DNA of 64,000 nucleotides from Mortierella sp. BCC40632 (GCA_011634665.1 WAEK01000011.1:408001-472000); one strand, 5' to 3'; positions 1 through 10,313 are shown, counted from the first letter of the stretch. Made by a program: numbers and translations. Notes: generated by a model from the letters alone, not told the origin.

Positions 1-1062
1 TGGCTTGGCTGGGATATGGATGCTCTTGAACGTATGACTTCAGGACTAGGCCAGCTTAGTCAAAGTGTCGGCGATGATGAAAATAGGGGCGTGGGTTTAT
101 TGAGTGATAGCTGGATTTGGTTCGGTGCAGACATTGATAGCTCACTCAATCAGGACGACGAGGATGAGAGTGAGAGTCCCAGCAAGGATGAGCCATTGCT
201 GAGTTCACAGGAGGGCGAAGGTGGTGACATCTGGAGCGATGATATGGAAGATATTGACTGGGATCAAACTGGTCACCTCTTTGATGACTTCGCACAAGAG
301 TCGAAGACTGAAATATCCTCTACAGATTCGCCTCCATCGTTGTTCCCACCTTCGCTTCGCCCTTCAAAGACTCCTTCAGATGCAAATGGTCAAACTGGGT
401 CTGAAGGAAAGGCTAACAGTGGCGACGAAGACGAGGGTGATGACAGCGAGGAAGCGATGAAAGGGGCCTTCTCTGTCGGTATTAGAGATGAAAGTGAATC
501 CTATGAAGACACTGACAATGATGATGACGACAACGATGAAACCGATGGAATAGCTGAAAGTGGTGAGGATTATGAACGAGATACACCGCCGTCCAATATG
601 AAGAAACTTCAGACTGCCTTAAGTCACCCAGATGACCACTCCGAGCTTTTTGAACGACTTCGACAGCGTTTTCAGAAACGATTCCTTGTCACAATGGCAA
701 TACCACCAATATCAGAACTATCTTCAGATTCCTCCACTAATTCCCACCAAGCAGTATTGGCAGAGCCTACCCATCACTCATTCGACAAGCGCTCTGTCCT
801 GGAAGCCTTATCTGGCATATCTCGGCACAATCTAGGCGCCGGTGTCACGTCTGATCCGCAGCTAGAGGACCTGTTAACACAGCTGATCAAACCACTACTT
901 GTGTCGTTCGTAGAGGAAGACTTTCCAGAGAGCTGCAGACGTTTTCAAGGCGAGTTGATGGACAGTATCATCTTGGCTTTGGATCAAAGTGGCTCAAGTG
1001 GCAGCAACACTGGACTAAGCGAAGAGGACCAGCTCCTTTTATTTGCAGAATTGGGATACTGA
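1..1062 (+). CDS. Unknown acidic protein, C-terminal exon (5' partial)
   Basis: The reading frame is open from the first base of the window, so this is the last coding part of a gene starting further left; an internal ATG at 16 need not be the start. The visible 353 residues are strongly acidic and Ser/Asp/Glu-rich for the first 200, including an Asp/Asn run near residue 170. They end in a more folded, helical C-terminus with the segments LLTQLIKPLLVSFVEEDF and LSEEDQLLLFAELGY. I do not recognise a family. The composition suggests a nuclear protein with a disordered acidic region, but that is inference. The gene is convergent with the kinase gene that ends at 1259. Confidence 0.6.
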   Translation, partial: WLGWDMDALERMTSGLGQLSQSVGDDENRGVGLLSDSWIWFGADIDSSLNQDDEDESESPSKDEPLLSSQEGEGGDIWSDDMEDIDWDQTGHLFDDFAQESKTEISSTDSPPSLFPPSLRPSKTPSDANGQTGSEGKANSGDEDEGDDSEEAMKGAFSVGIRDESESYEDTDNDDDDNDETDGIAESGEDYERDTPPSNMKKLQTALSHPDDHSELFERLRQRFQKRFLVTMAIPPISELSSDSSTNSHQAVLAEPTHHSFDKRSVLEALSGISRHNLGAGVTSDPQLEDLLTQLIKPLLVSFVEEDFPESCRRFQGELMDSIILALDQSGSSGSNTGLSEEDQLLLFAELGY

Positions 1063-1258
1063 ATAGATTTAGAATATTTCGTATTGACATTGAGCCAGGA
1101 GGCATACACCATAAGGCTCCTAGGACCTCAAGGAACAAATAGCATGTCAATATTGCCTCATATATATATACGCCTAATTAGAAGCTTAGAAATATTCACA
1201 TCGAGAACAGAGTAGTTTTGAATGGGCATTCGCCTTTGTGTTTGACTATTCAACATTC

Positions 1259-3451
1259 TTAATTAATTCCTCTGGTTGACCTCGTTCTTGCTTCGTTTGC
1301 AATCTTCATTCCTGTCATCTCAGTATTCTTCTCCAAGACTTTGGATCCAACTCGCTGACTCAGCACACTAGATATAGGCTCATCCTCGACACCATCCAAA
1401 TCATGCCGAGAGATTGGTTCACCTGGATGGCAATTGTCAACATCTTGCATCCAGTCACTTTCGATCACTTGTGCCGCATGCCATCGCGATTTTGGATTAG
1501 GCTCAAGTAATCTGTCGATTACAACTGAAACATAGTCTGGCCAAGCCAAATTCAAGTGGGTTGCTACCTCAATTGCTGTGATGTTGACATGTCGTTTCCC
1601 CTGGCGGTGTTGTTCCTTTGGTGAGAGGCGAAGGGCTGATTCTTGGTTCTCACTAGCCAGATTCACGCGATGAAGAAAGCTCTCCCAGATGGGGTCGCCT
1701 ACTGATGCTTCTGCCCACATGTACCTGCCCACTCGCATGCAGATGTATATTATGCCACAGGACCACATATCCACCTTTCGTGCATCAAACTCGCTCTCTG
1801 TAAACTCTTCTGGTGCAATAAATGGGCCACTTCCCCTGATCGAGGTCGACATCCGAGCCTTTCTTTCCCAAGGCATCCTGAAAACCTCGCTGTTACCAAA
1901 GTCTGCAATCTTGACACAGCCATCCGCAGTGAGAAGTAAGTTCTCTGGTTTAAGATCTCGGTGTACGACACCCAAAGAGTGTAAATATGCAACCCCGTTG
2001 ATAAGTTGGGAAAAGAAACAGCTCGACTCCACCTCGGTCAATGTGTTAGCGCTAGCAATTAGCGAATGCAAGTCGCCGCCTACACAGTACTCCATAACTT
2101 CACTGTAACTGTCACCATGTAGCCGGAGTAGATCGAGCGTTTGAATGATGTTGATGTGCTTTAGTGTAGATGCTATGCAGAACTCGCTTGTTAGTCGTCG
2201 CATGTATGACTTTGGAGATTCGCCATGGTTGTATTTGAACTCCTAGAGTGGAAATGGAGATCTAGTTAAAAGGCCGCAAGAGTTGTGCAAGGCGCGTCAT
2301 ATTCTAGGACCGACCCCGATCAAATAAACGTGTCTACTTGCCTTGATAGCGAACACAACCTCTTCCCCAGTCTCGGGATTCTTTTTGACTGAGAGTCTAA
2401 CGGTACCAAATGCGCCTACAATACAAGAGAATGATAAACCTTGGTGACTAAACTGTCTCCTTATGTATGTGGGCACTGACCACCAATCTGCTAACAGTCA
2501 ACAGCTCTGAGGCAGCTTACCTTTTCCTACAACCTGCTGCAGGTCACCGTACTTTGCCTCAAAATCGTCTTTTGAAGAGTGATTTTTCTTGCCTCCTCCA
2601 GGAGCAAGGCGGACATCTTCTTCAAAATCCTTGATCTTCTCGTTCAAGAGAGACAATGGGTGTTCAAAGAACTCACGGCTGAGATGCTGCCCTTGTTGTG
2701 GCGAGGGGTGGTGATGATTATCATCTTTCTCTCGCTTCCCACCCTCTAGAAGCTCTTTCAGACGCCGCACTTGTGTCGACAGGAACTGGTGTCGCTTCGG
2801 CGCAGACAGATTGTGTCGATGAGAGCCGTTTGGGAGACGTTCGAGCCGATTCCTACTCTCATTCACAGACGAGTGGCCCGAAGACCGTCCTGACTCTGAC
2901 GAGGCCGCCGAGTGAGATCTACGGTGGGAAAACCTGCTCGTCGCCCCTGTACCGCCTGCACTACCGCCAGAGAACAGGTCTGCAGCTGAAGGGATCTCAG
3001 CCATCATATACGATCTTTGGCTACGTCCCTTGGTTGAAGCACTCGACACCGCTGAAGATGGCCGATTCGCATCAGGTGTGAGATTCTCCTTATTCCTCTC
3101 AAGTTGCTCCTGTGGCTGTATTGGGAACATTGGTGAGGGTTGCTGCAGCACCAGCTGTGGAATCTGCTCTTGTGCAGTGGAAACGGAGAGTGTTGGATGC
3201 CCTGCAGTCTCATTGTTGCTGCCACTCTTGCCCTTCTGCCGAGCTGGCGGTGATGGTATCTTCAAGACGACCGACGAAGCAGCCGGGCTGTCACTCGTGT
3301 CTTGCGGCAGCGTGTCAAATGACAGACGTGAAAGTGTGGGTCGGAGGTCAGCGTCAGGCTCGGGTCTCTGACTAGGTGGTAGCGAATGCTGATCCGGCTG
3401 CTGCATCTGTTGCAGCTGAACAGGTTGGGGAGAGACGCGCCCAGTCTCCAT
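1259..3451 (-). CDS. HAL4/HAL5 (NPR)-family serine/threonine protein kinase
   Basis: Three exons: 3451-2521, 2415-2342 and 2242-1259, 662 residues. The first 305 residues are Ser/Gln/Pro-rich and disordered. The kinase domain then shows the glycine loop GKGAFGTV (about residues 307-314), the ATP lysine in VFAIK (about 335), HRDLKPEN (429) and DFG (449), followed by APEE. The context DFGNSEVF and RGSGPFIAPEEF is typical of the fungal HAL4/HAL5/NPR1 subfamily, which in yeast controls stability of potassium and nutrient transporters at the plasma membrane. The catalytic set is complete, so an active kinase is expected. Intron 1 is GT-AG; intron 2 uses a GC donor (AAG|GCAAGT), and phase and domain continuity both require it. 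Transporter control is inferred from the family. Confidence 0.9.
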
Positions 3452-3928
3452 AGTCGGTCAGCGAGGTCTGTCTTGGGGACAGGGTGAATGGGCGGGCAAA
3501 AGACAGTGTGATGAGACGAGATGGGGGGGGGGATAATGGATGAATTGAATGTGACGGATGGTTCAAATGGAGCGAACCAAAAAGAGAAAAGAAGCGAACT
3601 GGTGCTGTTTCGCGCGGTGTTCTGTGAGTAGAAATGATGGGACCGTGCGTTTGAGGTGAATAAGAGGACATGATGCAGGGATACTCCAAAGGGCTGGTTG
3701 GCGAGCTGTTTGTTTATTGAATATTTTGCGACTGGTTGTCTCTATTGCACCATTGCCTACACAAATGCCAACACTGACATCAATACCAGCGCCAGTGCTA
3801 GTCGCGCCCAGACACCTCCTCGGGTTGAGCGATCCAAGCCTCTTCGTACATCCAGGACCACTGGTCTGCTTCGCCGTCCGCCGTCAGCTCTCGCGTGCCT
3901 ACCTTCATGAGCTCTACCAATATGATCA
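3452..3928. other. Kinase upstream region
   Basis: This 477-bp stretch separates the kinase start from the 3' end of the next minus-strand gene and must hold the kinase promoter and 5' leader. It is pyrimidine-rich on the minus strand and has a C8 run on the minus strand near 3528-3535. No TATA box or gene was recognised. Confidence 0.4.
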
Positions 3929-5790
3929 TTAAACATTGGTCAGTAAACTTTCTCGCACAACCATCACTGTGTACACACGTTCATCGGTGTTTATGCCTTG
4001 TTGATTACCTTCAATCAACACTCTAGTTGGGATACTTGTAACTGCTCCTTGCAGCTCATCAGCAAAGTCAGCGTCTAAAGTGCCAGCAAGAATAACGTAG
4101 AATAGAAAGTAGGTCGTGTTAGACACATGGGCGGGATGTCTCCTAAACCTTGTCGGCGTATCATCAATGGATAACCCAGTGAAGGAACAGACCTTGATGG
4201 AATTCAACTTGGTCCGCCAGCTCGGCATCCAGCCTTCTCTTGATCCATATCTCTTCGTCCTCTTCGTCGCTGTCATAATCGTCCAGTGCTTGGCTTTTAC
4301 CTTTGTCTTTGTTGCCTATCCCCGAATCGCCATCACCGCTGTTGTCGATCAAAAGTGCTCGATCTAAACTGACAGCGCTTTCCGTGCGTACACCGCTTGT
4401 TATTCCGTCAATCTCCAGTCCAAGATCCCCTTCTCGATACTGGAGCTGAGCAGACTGAGTATCCCCCACTACCCCAGCTTGCCTCTTCCTCCTTATTCTT
4501 ATACTCTGTTGAGTCTTTTTGGATACATGGCCGACGCGCCTCGCACTCATTGGCCGGAAGAGCGACGCGATCACCTTTTTCACCGCTAGGTCCTCAGGCG
4601 TAGGCGTTCCTGCGTGAGAGCTTGATCCTACAGAACTTTCAGCTTCTGCAGTAAATCCGCTGTCAATTCTTAGCTGCCTATCCATCCTCATCTCTTGAGA
4701 TCCACTACTCTCTGCAGCGTCTTCATGACCTGGGGCCGAGCCTCCTATTGCATGCCTGAGCTGCATCAGCGCTTTTCTTCCAGTACTATGCCACAGCAGT
4801 CGCTCCTGAACCCTCAGGGGACTCTCCGCTCCTTCTCCCATTGTGTCAAAGAACGATCGAGACTGACCCGACGATGGTGTTACTGATGGTGTACTGGCCC
4901 TTTGGTTGAGCTCCATGTTTGATTGATGTACAGGATCCAGATGGCTGATATTGCTGTTTGGCATAGTGCTACTGCTGCCTCCTTCTACGTCGCTGACTCG
5001 ACTAGAAAGCAATGAACTCTCTCGCATGCCTTCATTGGTTCCTATTGGGTTCAAAAACAGATCACGCTTTCGTTTCTGACGTCCCGATGCTAGTTGTCTA
5101 TCCATAGGATGTATTGAACTACCGTCATCCTCTTCTTGGGAGTGTTCATCAGTAGCGAAAGCACCAGAGTAAGAAGGGAGCACCTCAAGGGACTCTGTGG
5201 TGTCATCTTGGGTGTTCCGTGACCTTGAGTTGACTTCTCTTTGTGATTGAAACTGCCTTCTCAGAAAAAGCTCTCGCGTAGGAGAAGAAGGTCTTTCCGG
5301 ACTAAAAATCGCCATAGACCGCTGAGTCTTGGAAATACTCTCTGTGCTGGTCATTGAGGAACTGGGCTGAGAAAAAAACCGTCGCGCTCTGTGAGATGCC
5401 TCTGAAGAGTCTGGAGCATACTGGCGAAATTGGTGGGCCAGTTGATTCGTAACTGAATGTTGTTCGGTGCTTGCGTTGAAGTGGTGCAATGGGCTGGTAA
5501 ATGGATTCTCGACAATCGTGCGCCTAATGATCATTGGACTTTGGATGTTATTGCTCCGGGATCTGTCATTGCTGTCTACATCCTGAGTTGATTGTGCTGC
5601 AAATGTTCCTAGTTCGCTCTGGTCTGGCTGCATGGCTGATTCAATAAATAAAATGTAAGTGTTGTAGCAGGAGGATCGACTCTTTCAGGAGATAAAAATG
5701 AATAAGAAGAAGCAAAGATGAAGAACCACCTGTGGATGAAGACAGCTCATCGCTCGAAGGGTCCTGTAAGCTGCCTCTGTGTGTGTCCAT
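3929..5790 (-). CDS. Disordered acidic protein of unknown function
   Basis: Modelled exons: 5790-5730, 5635-4193, 4074-4009 and 3966-3929, 535 residues. The start is the first in-frame ATG (MDTHRG); the frame is open a little further upstream but without an ATG. The protein is Ser/Gln/Arg-rich and low in hydrophobics over most of its length. It has a basic patch (SIRIRRKRQAG) and near the end an acidic stretch followed by IWIKRRLDAELADQVEFHQ. All junctions keep phase. The last intron is only 42 nt, a multiple of three and stop-free, so reading straight through would add 14 residues. No family was recognised; a nuclear or chromatin role would be a guess from composition. Confidence 0.6.
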
Positions 5791-5971
5791 CGTGTCTCCT
5801 GCTGTGATCGGCCATTGGTCCAAAAGTGAGGGAGGAAACGCATTCGCCTCTTCGAATTTTTTTACACCCTGAGTGGCGGAGCCATTTATTGTTACAAGCT
5901 GGTATCACGGGAAGGAGGGAAGGAAGGAAGGGATACTATCTTGGTGATCAAGACCTTCCTGCCTTCAACTG

Positions 5972-7341
5972 TCATGGTCTGGGGAGAAGCGTCTCGCGGT
6001 CACGGAGATTCTCGTCTTCGTCTGCAGTCGGTGGCTCTACCCATCCTTGAGGCACAACACACGGGAACATTGTTCCCAACTTGGCAGCTCGGTTGATCCA
6101 GGCTATTCAATTGTCGAAACAATGCGGGCCCAATTTCTAAAGTTAGCCTCTAGTCATGTTGCTATTTTGGTCCATGGGTTGTGCAGATCCTGTCACTTCA
6201 CCTGGTGGTCTTGATCCTGTCAGGCGATAGGCCATATCTGAAGAGAAGTGGTTGCAGTTCCTGGTTTGTCAAGTTGATTCAATCGATTTTAGTACGCGTG
6301 TCTATGACCAATTTTAACACATGCCCTTCTTTTCTTTTTCTTTTTTGTTGTTGTTGTTTACTCCGCTGTTACCGACCTCGTCAATAATGCATAAGAATCA
6401 CCTAAAAGCAGCAGATGGATCCAAAAGTGTGAGATTTGCGGCGCCATGATGTATGCATGGCTGCATGTAGAACAGAAATGGATTCGTTGCTGTGCCTAGG
6501 AGCCAACATACCAGTGTACTCCTTGGAGAGTGTTTGGATGACTTGGTTGATCTCCTGATCTGTCTTTGTGGTGAACCCTACGAGGATAGTTTCCCTAGCC
6601 AACACCATTTCGAAAGAAGCCCTTCATTAGCCCAACATCCAGCGAGATATCTCGTTCCTTGTGCTTCAAATGTCGCCTTGCCTTACTTGTACATGACCCC
6701 TGGCGGTCCTACTCGGGGCTCGACGCAAAACACTCCAGTGAAGTTGTACTCGTGTCCTCCAAAGTTGAATTCTAGTCACAAGAAACAGAGTAAGAACCTT
6801 GTGTATAGACCTGAATGTGTGTGGTGGTGTACTTGCAGGACATCATAGTCGTCGGGGATCAGAGGGTAGGTGAGTACTGCATGGGGGGTCATGCAGAAAG
6901 TCAAGAGGTAACCCCTCCCCCTTCTTCTGAAGGAATTCGGTCTATTACCGTGTGCCCTTCACTCTTGGGTCTTCCCACACCTGTTGGTTTACCTTTTCCA
7001 AGGATTTCCACTCCAGAGTGAAATACTCCTGTTGTATAGTGGAATAGAGAAGTCAAGGTAGTGTTAGAGTGACATGTGAGCTAACGAGAAAGGTGAATCT
7101 TGAACTGACATTTGTTTGCACGACACCTTACCGATGCCCATGAAATATCCGATGGATGTCAAAGTGCTTGCAGGGATCTAGCAGGAGTTCGCCGCGTAAT
7201 CGGTGTTGTGGATGTGTTATTGACTAGGAGCTCATTCAGCACCAATGTCTAGGCAATGCTAATGGCTGCTCAATAATCGCGTCCTACCATGTCATATACG
7301 TTGACATAGACAGGTGTCCTTCGAACTGATGTGGTGGGCAT
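5972..7341 (-). CDS. DeSI-2-like PPPDE-domain isopeptidase
   Basis: Eight exons: 7341-7288, 7177-7132, 7028-6993, 6771-6687, 6621-6512, 6401-6377, 6260-6202 and 6102-5972, giving 181 residues. Every junction keeps phase. The product matches the PPPDE/DUF862 fold of DeSI-type deSUMOylating isopeptidases and plant relatives: PVYVNVYDM at the N-terminus, GVFHSGVEI with catalytic His37, EFNFGGHEY, an helix ending LSKEYTG, then RNCNHF with catalytic Cys121, and the C-terminal WINRAAKLG. Both catalytic residues are present, so a thiol hydrolase acting on SUMO- or ubiquitin-like conjugates is expected from the family. Exon 6 is only 25 nt. A 66-nt stop-free stretch (6876-6811) in intron 3 could be a cassette exon. 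Confidence 0.85.
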
Positions 7342-8460
7342 GACTGTATTTGTTGTAGTCTTTGATGGTACAGTTTTCTGAGAGTGAATGGATGTGTTTT
7401 GGATGAGAGGCGAATAAGAGAATCGACGCTTCCTTGCGCAGGGAGCAGCAATGGACTAGAAGAACAAGGATGCAGGAATGAAGACGATGGTGAAAGAGAT
7501 AGCTAGTGAGAGTGAGAGCGAGAGTGAGAGTGAAAGAGAAGAAAAGAGCAAGAAGAGAGAGCAATATTTGAAAGTGTCTATTTTTTGATTTTGCTATCCA
7601 GTCTCGATTTCAGCCCCACCCACTGTCTTGTGTCGCTCAACTTTGTTGGATTACAGTCTTTGCTTTGCTGCCTCATGTTGGGTCCAACCAGCGCGGGACA
7701 AAGCCATCCCATATGGAGACAGAGCAGCGGCAGCAGTGAGTACCTCATTCTTTCCAAATACCTGTGGTGGCATCATTATATTTGCCCTTGTCCTTGAATC
7801 AATGGCTCTTTTCTTTCAACCTACGGAAAATTTTAAGAGGCAACCTGCTCGGTACCAACCAGTCGGAGTTGGTACGGGATTAGTTTTAAATTGATTACCA
7901 CGTCGATCATACTTTCAGGCCAAGAACCAGCTCAGATCGGTCTGTAGGACTCTTACTTCCAAAAAGAAAAAAAGGTAGATAATCTCTTACTCAGAAGCAA
8001 GGCTGAAAAGGGCTGGCGCGCTGGAATCATCACTTGTCAGGATAAGCCGACCTTCAGGCTACTGCTTCACCTTGCCTTCAGACTGGAAGCCTTTGCATAA
8101 TCACGCGTCCTTTTTTTTTCTTTTTTTCTTTTTTTTTTTTTCCTTTCCTTTTCTTTTCTTTTCTCTTTAAAGAGTAGCCATTTCTTTCTCCTATGGTACT
8201 TGATCATTGTGGTGCATTGGGTTCTTGGGATCTAGTACTTTATGATTTAGACACGCCTGAACTCTGGCTCTAGTATCCCAGATCTCAAAGGATTCAGAAT
8301 CAGCAGATCGAGTTGCAGAACAACGTGAAGCAAATCGAAAGAGAGTATATTTCGACACTATTGGGGAGTTTAGTGGTTGTGCTGTTTTTGGGTACCAGGC
8401 AATACACAATCCCAAGATCTCACAGCGTCACTCGAGAAATACAAGGGCCTTTCCAAAAGG
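7342..8460. other. DeSI-2-like gene upstream region
   Basis: No coding gene was recognised. The first 250 bp on the minus strand carry CT-rich runs (7500-7560), as in other 5' leaders here. A small inverted repeat (7851-7859 with 7868-7875) and a long T-rich tract (8107-8167) are present. The remaining short ORFs show no family resemblance. Confidence 0.35.
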
Positions 8461-9040
8461 TACTTCACATAGCCTGAGGTCAGGCGTGCCAAAATATTTT
8501 GTGTTAACTCCAACCAGGTCAACCACCAACCAATTCAACCACCACTGGTCTTCACTGCTTTGGCGCGCAATCAACACTCGAACTGCGAACACGGACAGTG
8601 CTCGCCTAAGCCAGACTCCAGAATCAGACCCAGCCTCAGTCGATCGCCACTACGAGTAGATGAGCAAGAATTGGAACCGTCTTCCTAATACTGCTGTGAC
8701 CAAGGAGGATGTAGTCTTTGTTGAGATGTGGCCTACTCCTGACTATGACCCTTGCTTGACCATGCCAGGAGGCTTCAGGCCACTAGACATTGTACAGATT
8801 GACCCTTTAGATTTGATTGATTGGGAGCCGCTCTTGCCATCCCTGGACCCCTTGGACCCCTTGGACCCCCTGTCCTAGCTGTAGAATTGCCTTTGATCTG
8901 TCTCCCCTGGTAATTGTCGCCTTAGCGCCCTGTCTTGAATTCTCCCTTTCTGCTTTAAAATTTTTTACTCCTACCTATTTCATCCTCCTCCACTTACATC
9001 CTTGTTTTTAGATCTCTCCTCTTTTTCGTTCCTTTGGTAA
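8461..9040 (+). mobile_element. Probable retroelement-derived sequence, plus orientation
   Basis: A short open frame (8660-8878) ends in a repeated LDPLDPLDPL tail. It is followed by GTCCTAGCTGTAGAATTGCC, which resembles the sequence at 12410-12450 (CTTTGCCCTAGTTGTAAATCC) after a Leu/Pro-rich end. The similarity suggests a decayed end of the same retroelement family found at 9049-9300 and 12400-12690. No reverse-transcriptase motif was seen, and the borders are approximate. Confidence 0.35.
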
Positions 9041-9300
9041 ACGGATTTTTTTTACAGGCCTCGTTAGGGGTTTTATTCGTCAGCGCACACCTGTCCCACG
9101 ATCTGCAGACGTGGCTAGCTATTTCTCAAAATCATCTACCAAACAAATGAAAGAGAAAAAAAGGAAAGGAAAGGTGGAGGGCGATCTAGAAACGAGATAG
9201 CTACTAAAAATATAGAGGAAACAGCGTCTGGAGGGGGCAGGATCTACAACTAGGACAAAGGGTCCGAGGGATCTAGGACCTGCGAGAGCGGCTCTCAATC
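9041..9300 (-). mobile_element. 5'-truncated non-LTR retroelement 3' end (family X)
   Basis: Read on the minus strand, this segment contains TTTTTAGTAGCTATCTCG, CGCCCTCCACCTTTCC and a GACGAATAAAACCCC block, and ends AGGCCTGT followed by poly-A (T8 at 9042-9049 on plus). The same blocks occur in the same order in the plus copy at 12400-12690 and partly at 9405-9459. A 3' poly-A tail and missing 5' part are the usual form of a LINE-type insertion. No target duplication could be assigned to this copy. Confidence 0.6.
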
Positions 9301-9302
9301 AA

Positions 9303-9352
9303 GCAAGTCAACGTCGGGCCTGTAAAAAAAAAAAAAAAAGCAAGTCAACGTC
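9303..9352 (+). mobile_element. Minimal retroelement insertion: 8 nt plus poly-A, with 13-bp TSD
   Basis: GGGCCTGT followed by A16 (9316-9339) is flanked by a perfect 13-bp direct repeat, GCAAGTCAACGTC, at 9303-9315 and 9340-9352. This is the structure left by target-primed reverse transcription with extreme 5' truncation. The octamer matches, apart from its first base, the AGGCCTGT-poly-A 3' end of the family X copy at 9041-9300. Confidence 0.7.
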
Positions 9353-9404
9353 AGCAACTCCAGCACGTCTTATGTCGGGCGGCTTCAGTCTTACGCGCAA
9401 AGTT

Positions 9405-9459
9405 GGATTGGTAGGCGCCGACGAATAAAACCTCTCACGAGGCCAATCAAAAAAAAATC
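9405..9459 (+). mobile_element. Family X retroelement 3'-terminal fragment
   Basis: The stretch GCCGACGAATAAAACCTC followed by ACGAGGCCAATC and A9 corresponds to the last roughly 50 bases of the family X copies (GACGAATAAAACCCC, ACGAGGCC, poly-A). The 5' border is uncertain and no target duplication was found. Confidence 0.45.
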
Positions 9460-9498
9460 TCGTTATCCCCGTGGTACTGCGGTCAGCGAACAGCAGAA

Positions 9499-9549
9499 CA
9501 ACTCTGCAGTTGGGCCTGTAAAAAAAAAAAAAAAAACAACTCTGCAGTT
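9499..9549 (+). mobile_element. Second minimal GGGCCTGT-poly-A insertion with 13-bp TSD
   Basis: GGGCCTGT and A17 (9512-9536) lie between perfect 13-bp direct repeats CAACTCTGCAGTT at 9499-9511 and 9537-9549. The inserted octamer is identical to the one at 9316 while the target duplication differs, so the two insertions are independent events of the same kind, only 196 bp apart. Confidence 0.7.
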
Positions 9550-9570
9550 AGACATATCCGCAGGACAAAG

Positions 9571-10192
9571 CTAAACTTCGGGACTCCCGAACGTTAGTTA
9601 TCGTTCGGGACTGTCATTTTGCCACTTAAAATTCGGGACCCACAACCTCTTAAAATTCGGGATTGCGGTCGCTTAAAATTCGGGCTGCCACGTCATAAAA
9701 TTCGGGATTGTAAACTTCGGGAGCAATTTACATCTTTCGTGTCTACGTGTTCTTGCTTTCGTTATTTTTTTTTACGCGGGTTTCCTGCGATGCTCTGGCT
9801 GCCAGTGCGACTTTGTGCACTCCCAGGGTGATAGTGCAGGTCCCAGGTAACGATTATGGGCTCTCAAACAAAAAAAGTAACGGACAAAACAAACAAACAA
9901 AAAAAAAAAAAAAAAAAAAAAAGAAACAACAACAACACTGTGAAGAATAAACCAAAAAGAGAAGACTAAAAAGCCATCAACCGATGGGTTTAGAAGCGAA
10001 AGATAGGCTAGGAGGTTGGAGAGACGCAGGTTAAAAAAACTAGCAACCCATCGATGGACTCTGTTAGGCGAGGCGAGCCACAGGAGGAGCTGAGAAAGGT
10101 ATTAGTGGTGCGAGTTACCGACCCTCGATCCCGAATTTTAAGAGGTTGTGGGTCCCGAATTTTAAGTGGCAAATGACAGTCCCGAAGTTTAG
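9571..10192. mobile_element. 622-bp non-coding terminal-inverted-repeat element
   Basis: The right end (10192-10128, read inward on minus) and left end (9571-9662) share the same order of blocks: CTAAACTTCGGGA, CTGTCATTT, GCCACTTAAAATTCGGGACC and CACAACCTCTTAAAATTCGG. The left end has about 27 extra bases that add one more GTTCGGGACTGTCATTTT unit. Inside the left end the motif TTAAAATTCGGG or ATAAAATTCGGG recurs four times, typical of transposase-binding subterminal repeats. The interior carries A/T tracts and no coding region, so it would be a non-autonomous, MITE-like element. No target duplication is obvious outside the inverted repeats. Confidence 0.65.
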
Positions 10193-10242
10193 TGCCTGGA
10201 CTCTGAACCTTGGGGTCCAAACTGGACAAAAACAAAAGATAA

Positions 10243-10313
10243 TGCGTGGTCCGGGAATCGAACCCGGGTCTACCGCGTGGCAGGCGGTAATTATACCACT
10301 AAACCAACCACGC
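10243..10313 (-). tRNA. tRNA-Gly (anticodon GCC)
   Basis: On the minus strand the sequence starts GCGTGGTTGGTTTAGTGG and ends in GGACCACG with discriminator A. It folds as a 71-nt cloverleaf: acceptor stem GCGTGGT/ACCACGC, A-box TGGTTTAGTGG, anticodon stem CCGCC/GGCGG-like around the loop CTGCCAC with anticodon GCC, and T arm GGGTTCGATTCCC. There is no intron. A T-rich run follows the 3' end (CTTTTGTTTTTG on minus), suitable as a Pol III terminator. Mobile elements flank it on both sides. Confidence 0.95.

Noticed and set aside
6417..6455. Continuation of the DeSI-like gene through GCCATGCATACATCATGG
   Set aside because: Splicing there gives a quick stop and loses the catalytic cysteine. The microexon at 6401-6377 restores GDSYALLT and RNCNHF.
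7851..7875. GTACCAAC/GTTGGTAC inverted repeat as a terminator or riboswitch stem
   Set aside because: Eight base pairs in an isolated eukaryotic intergenic position; no conservation or context.
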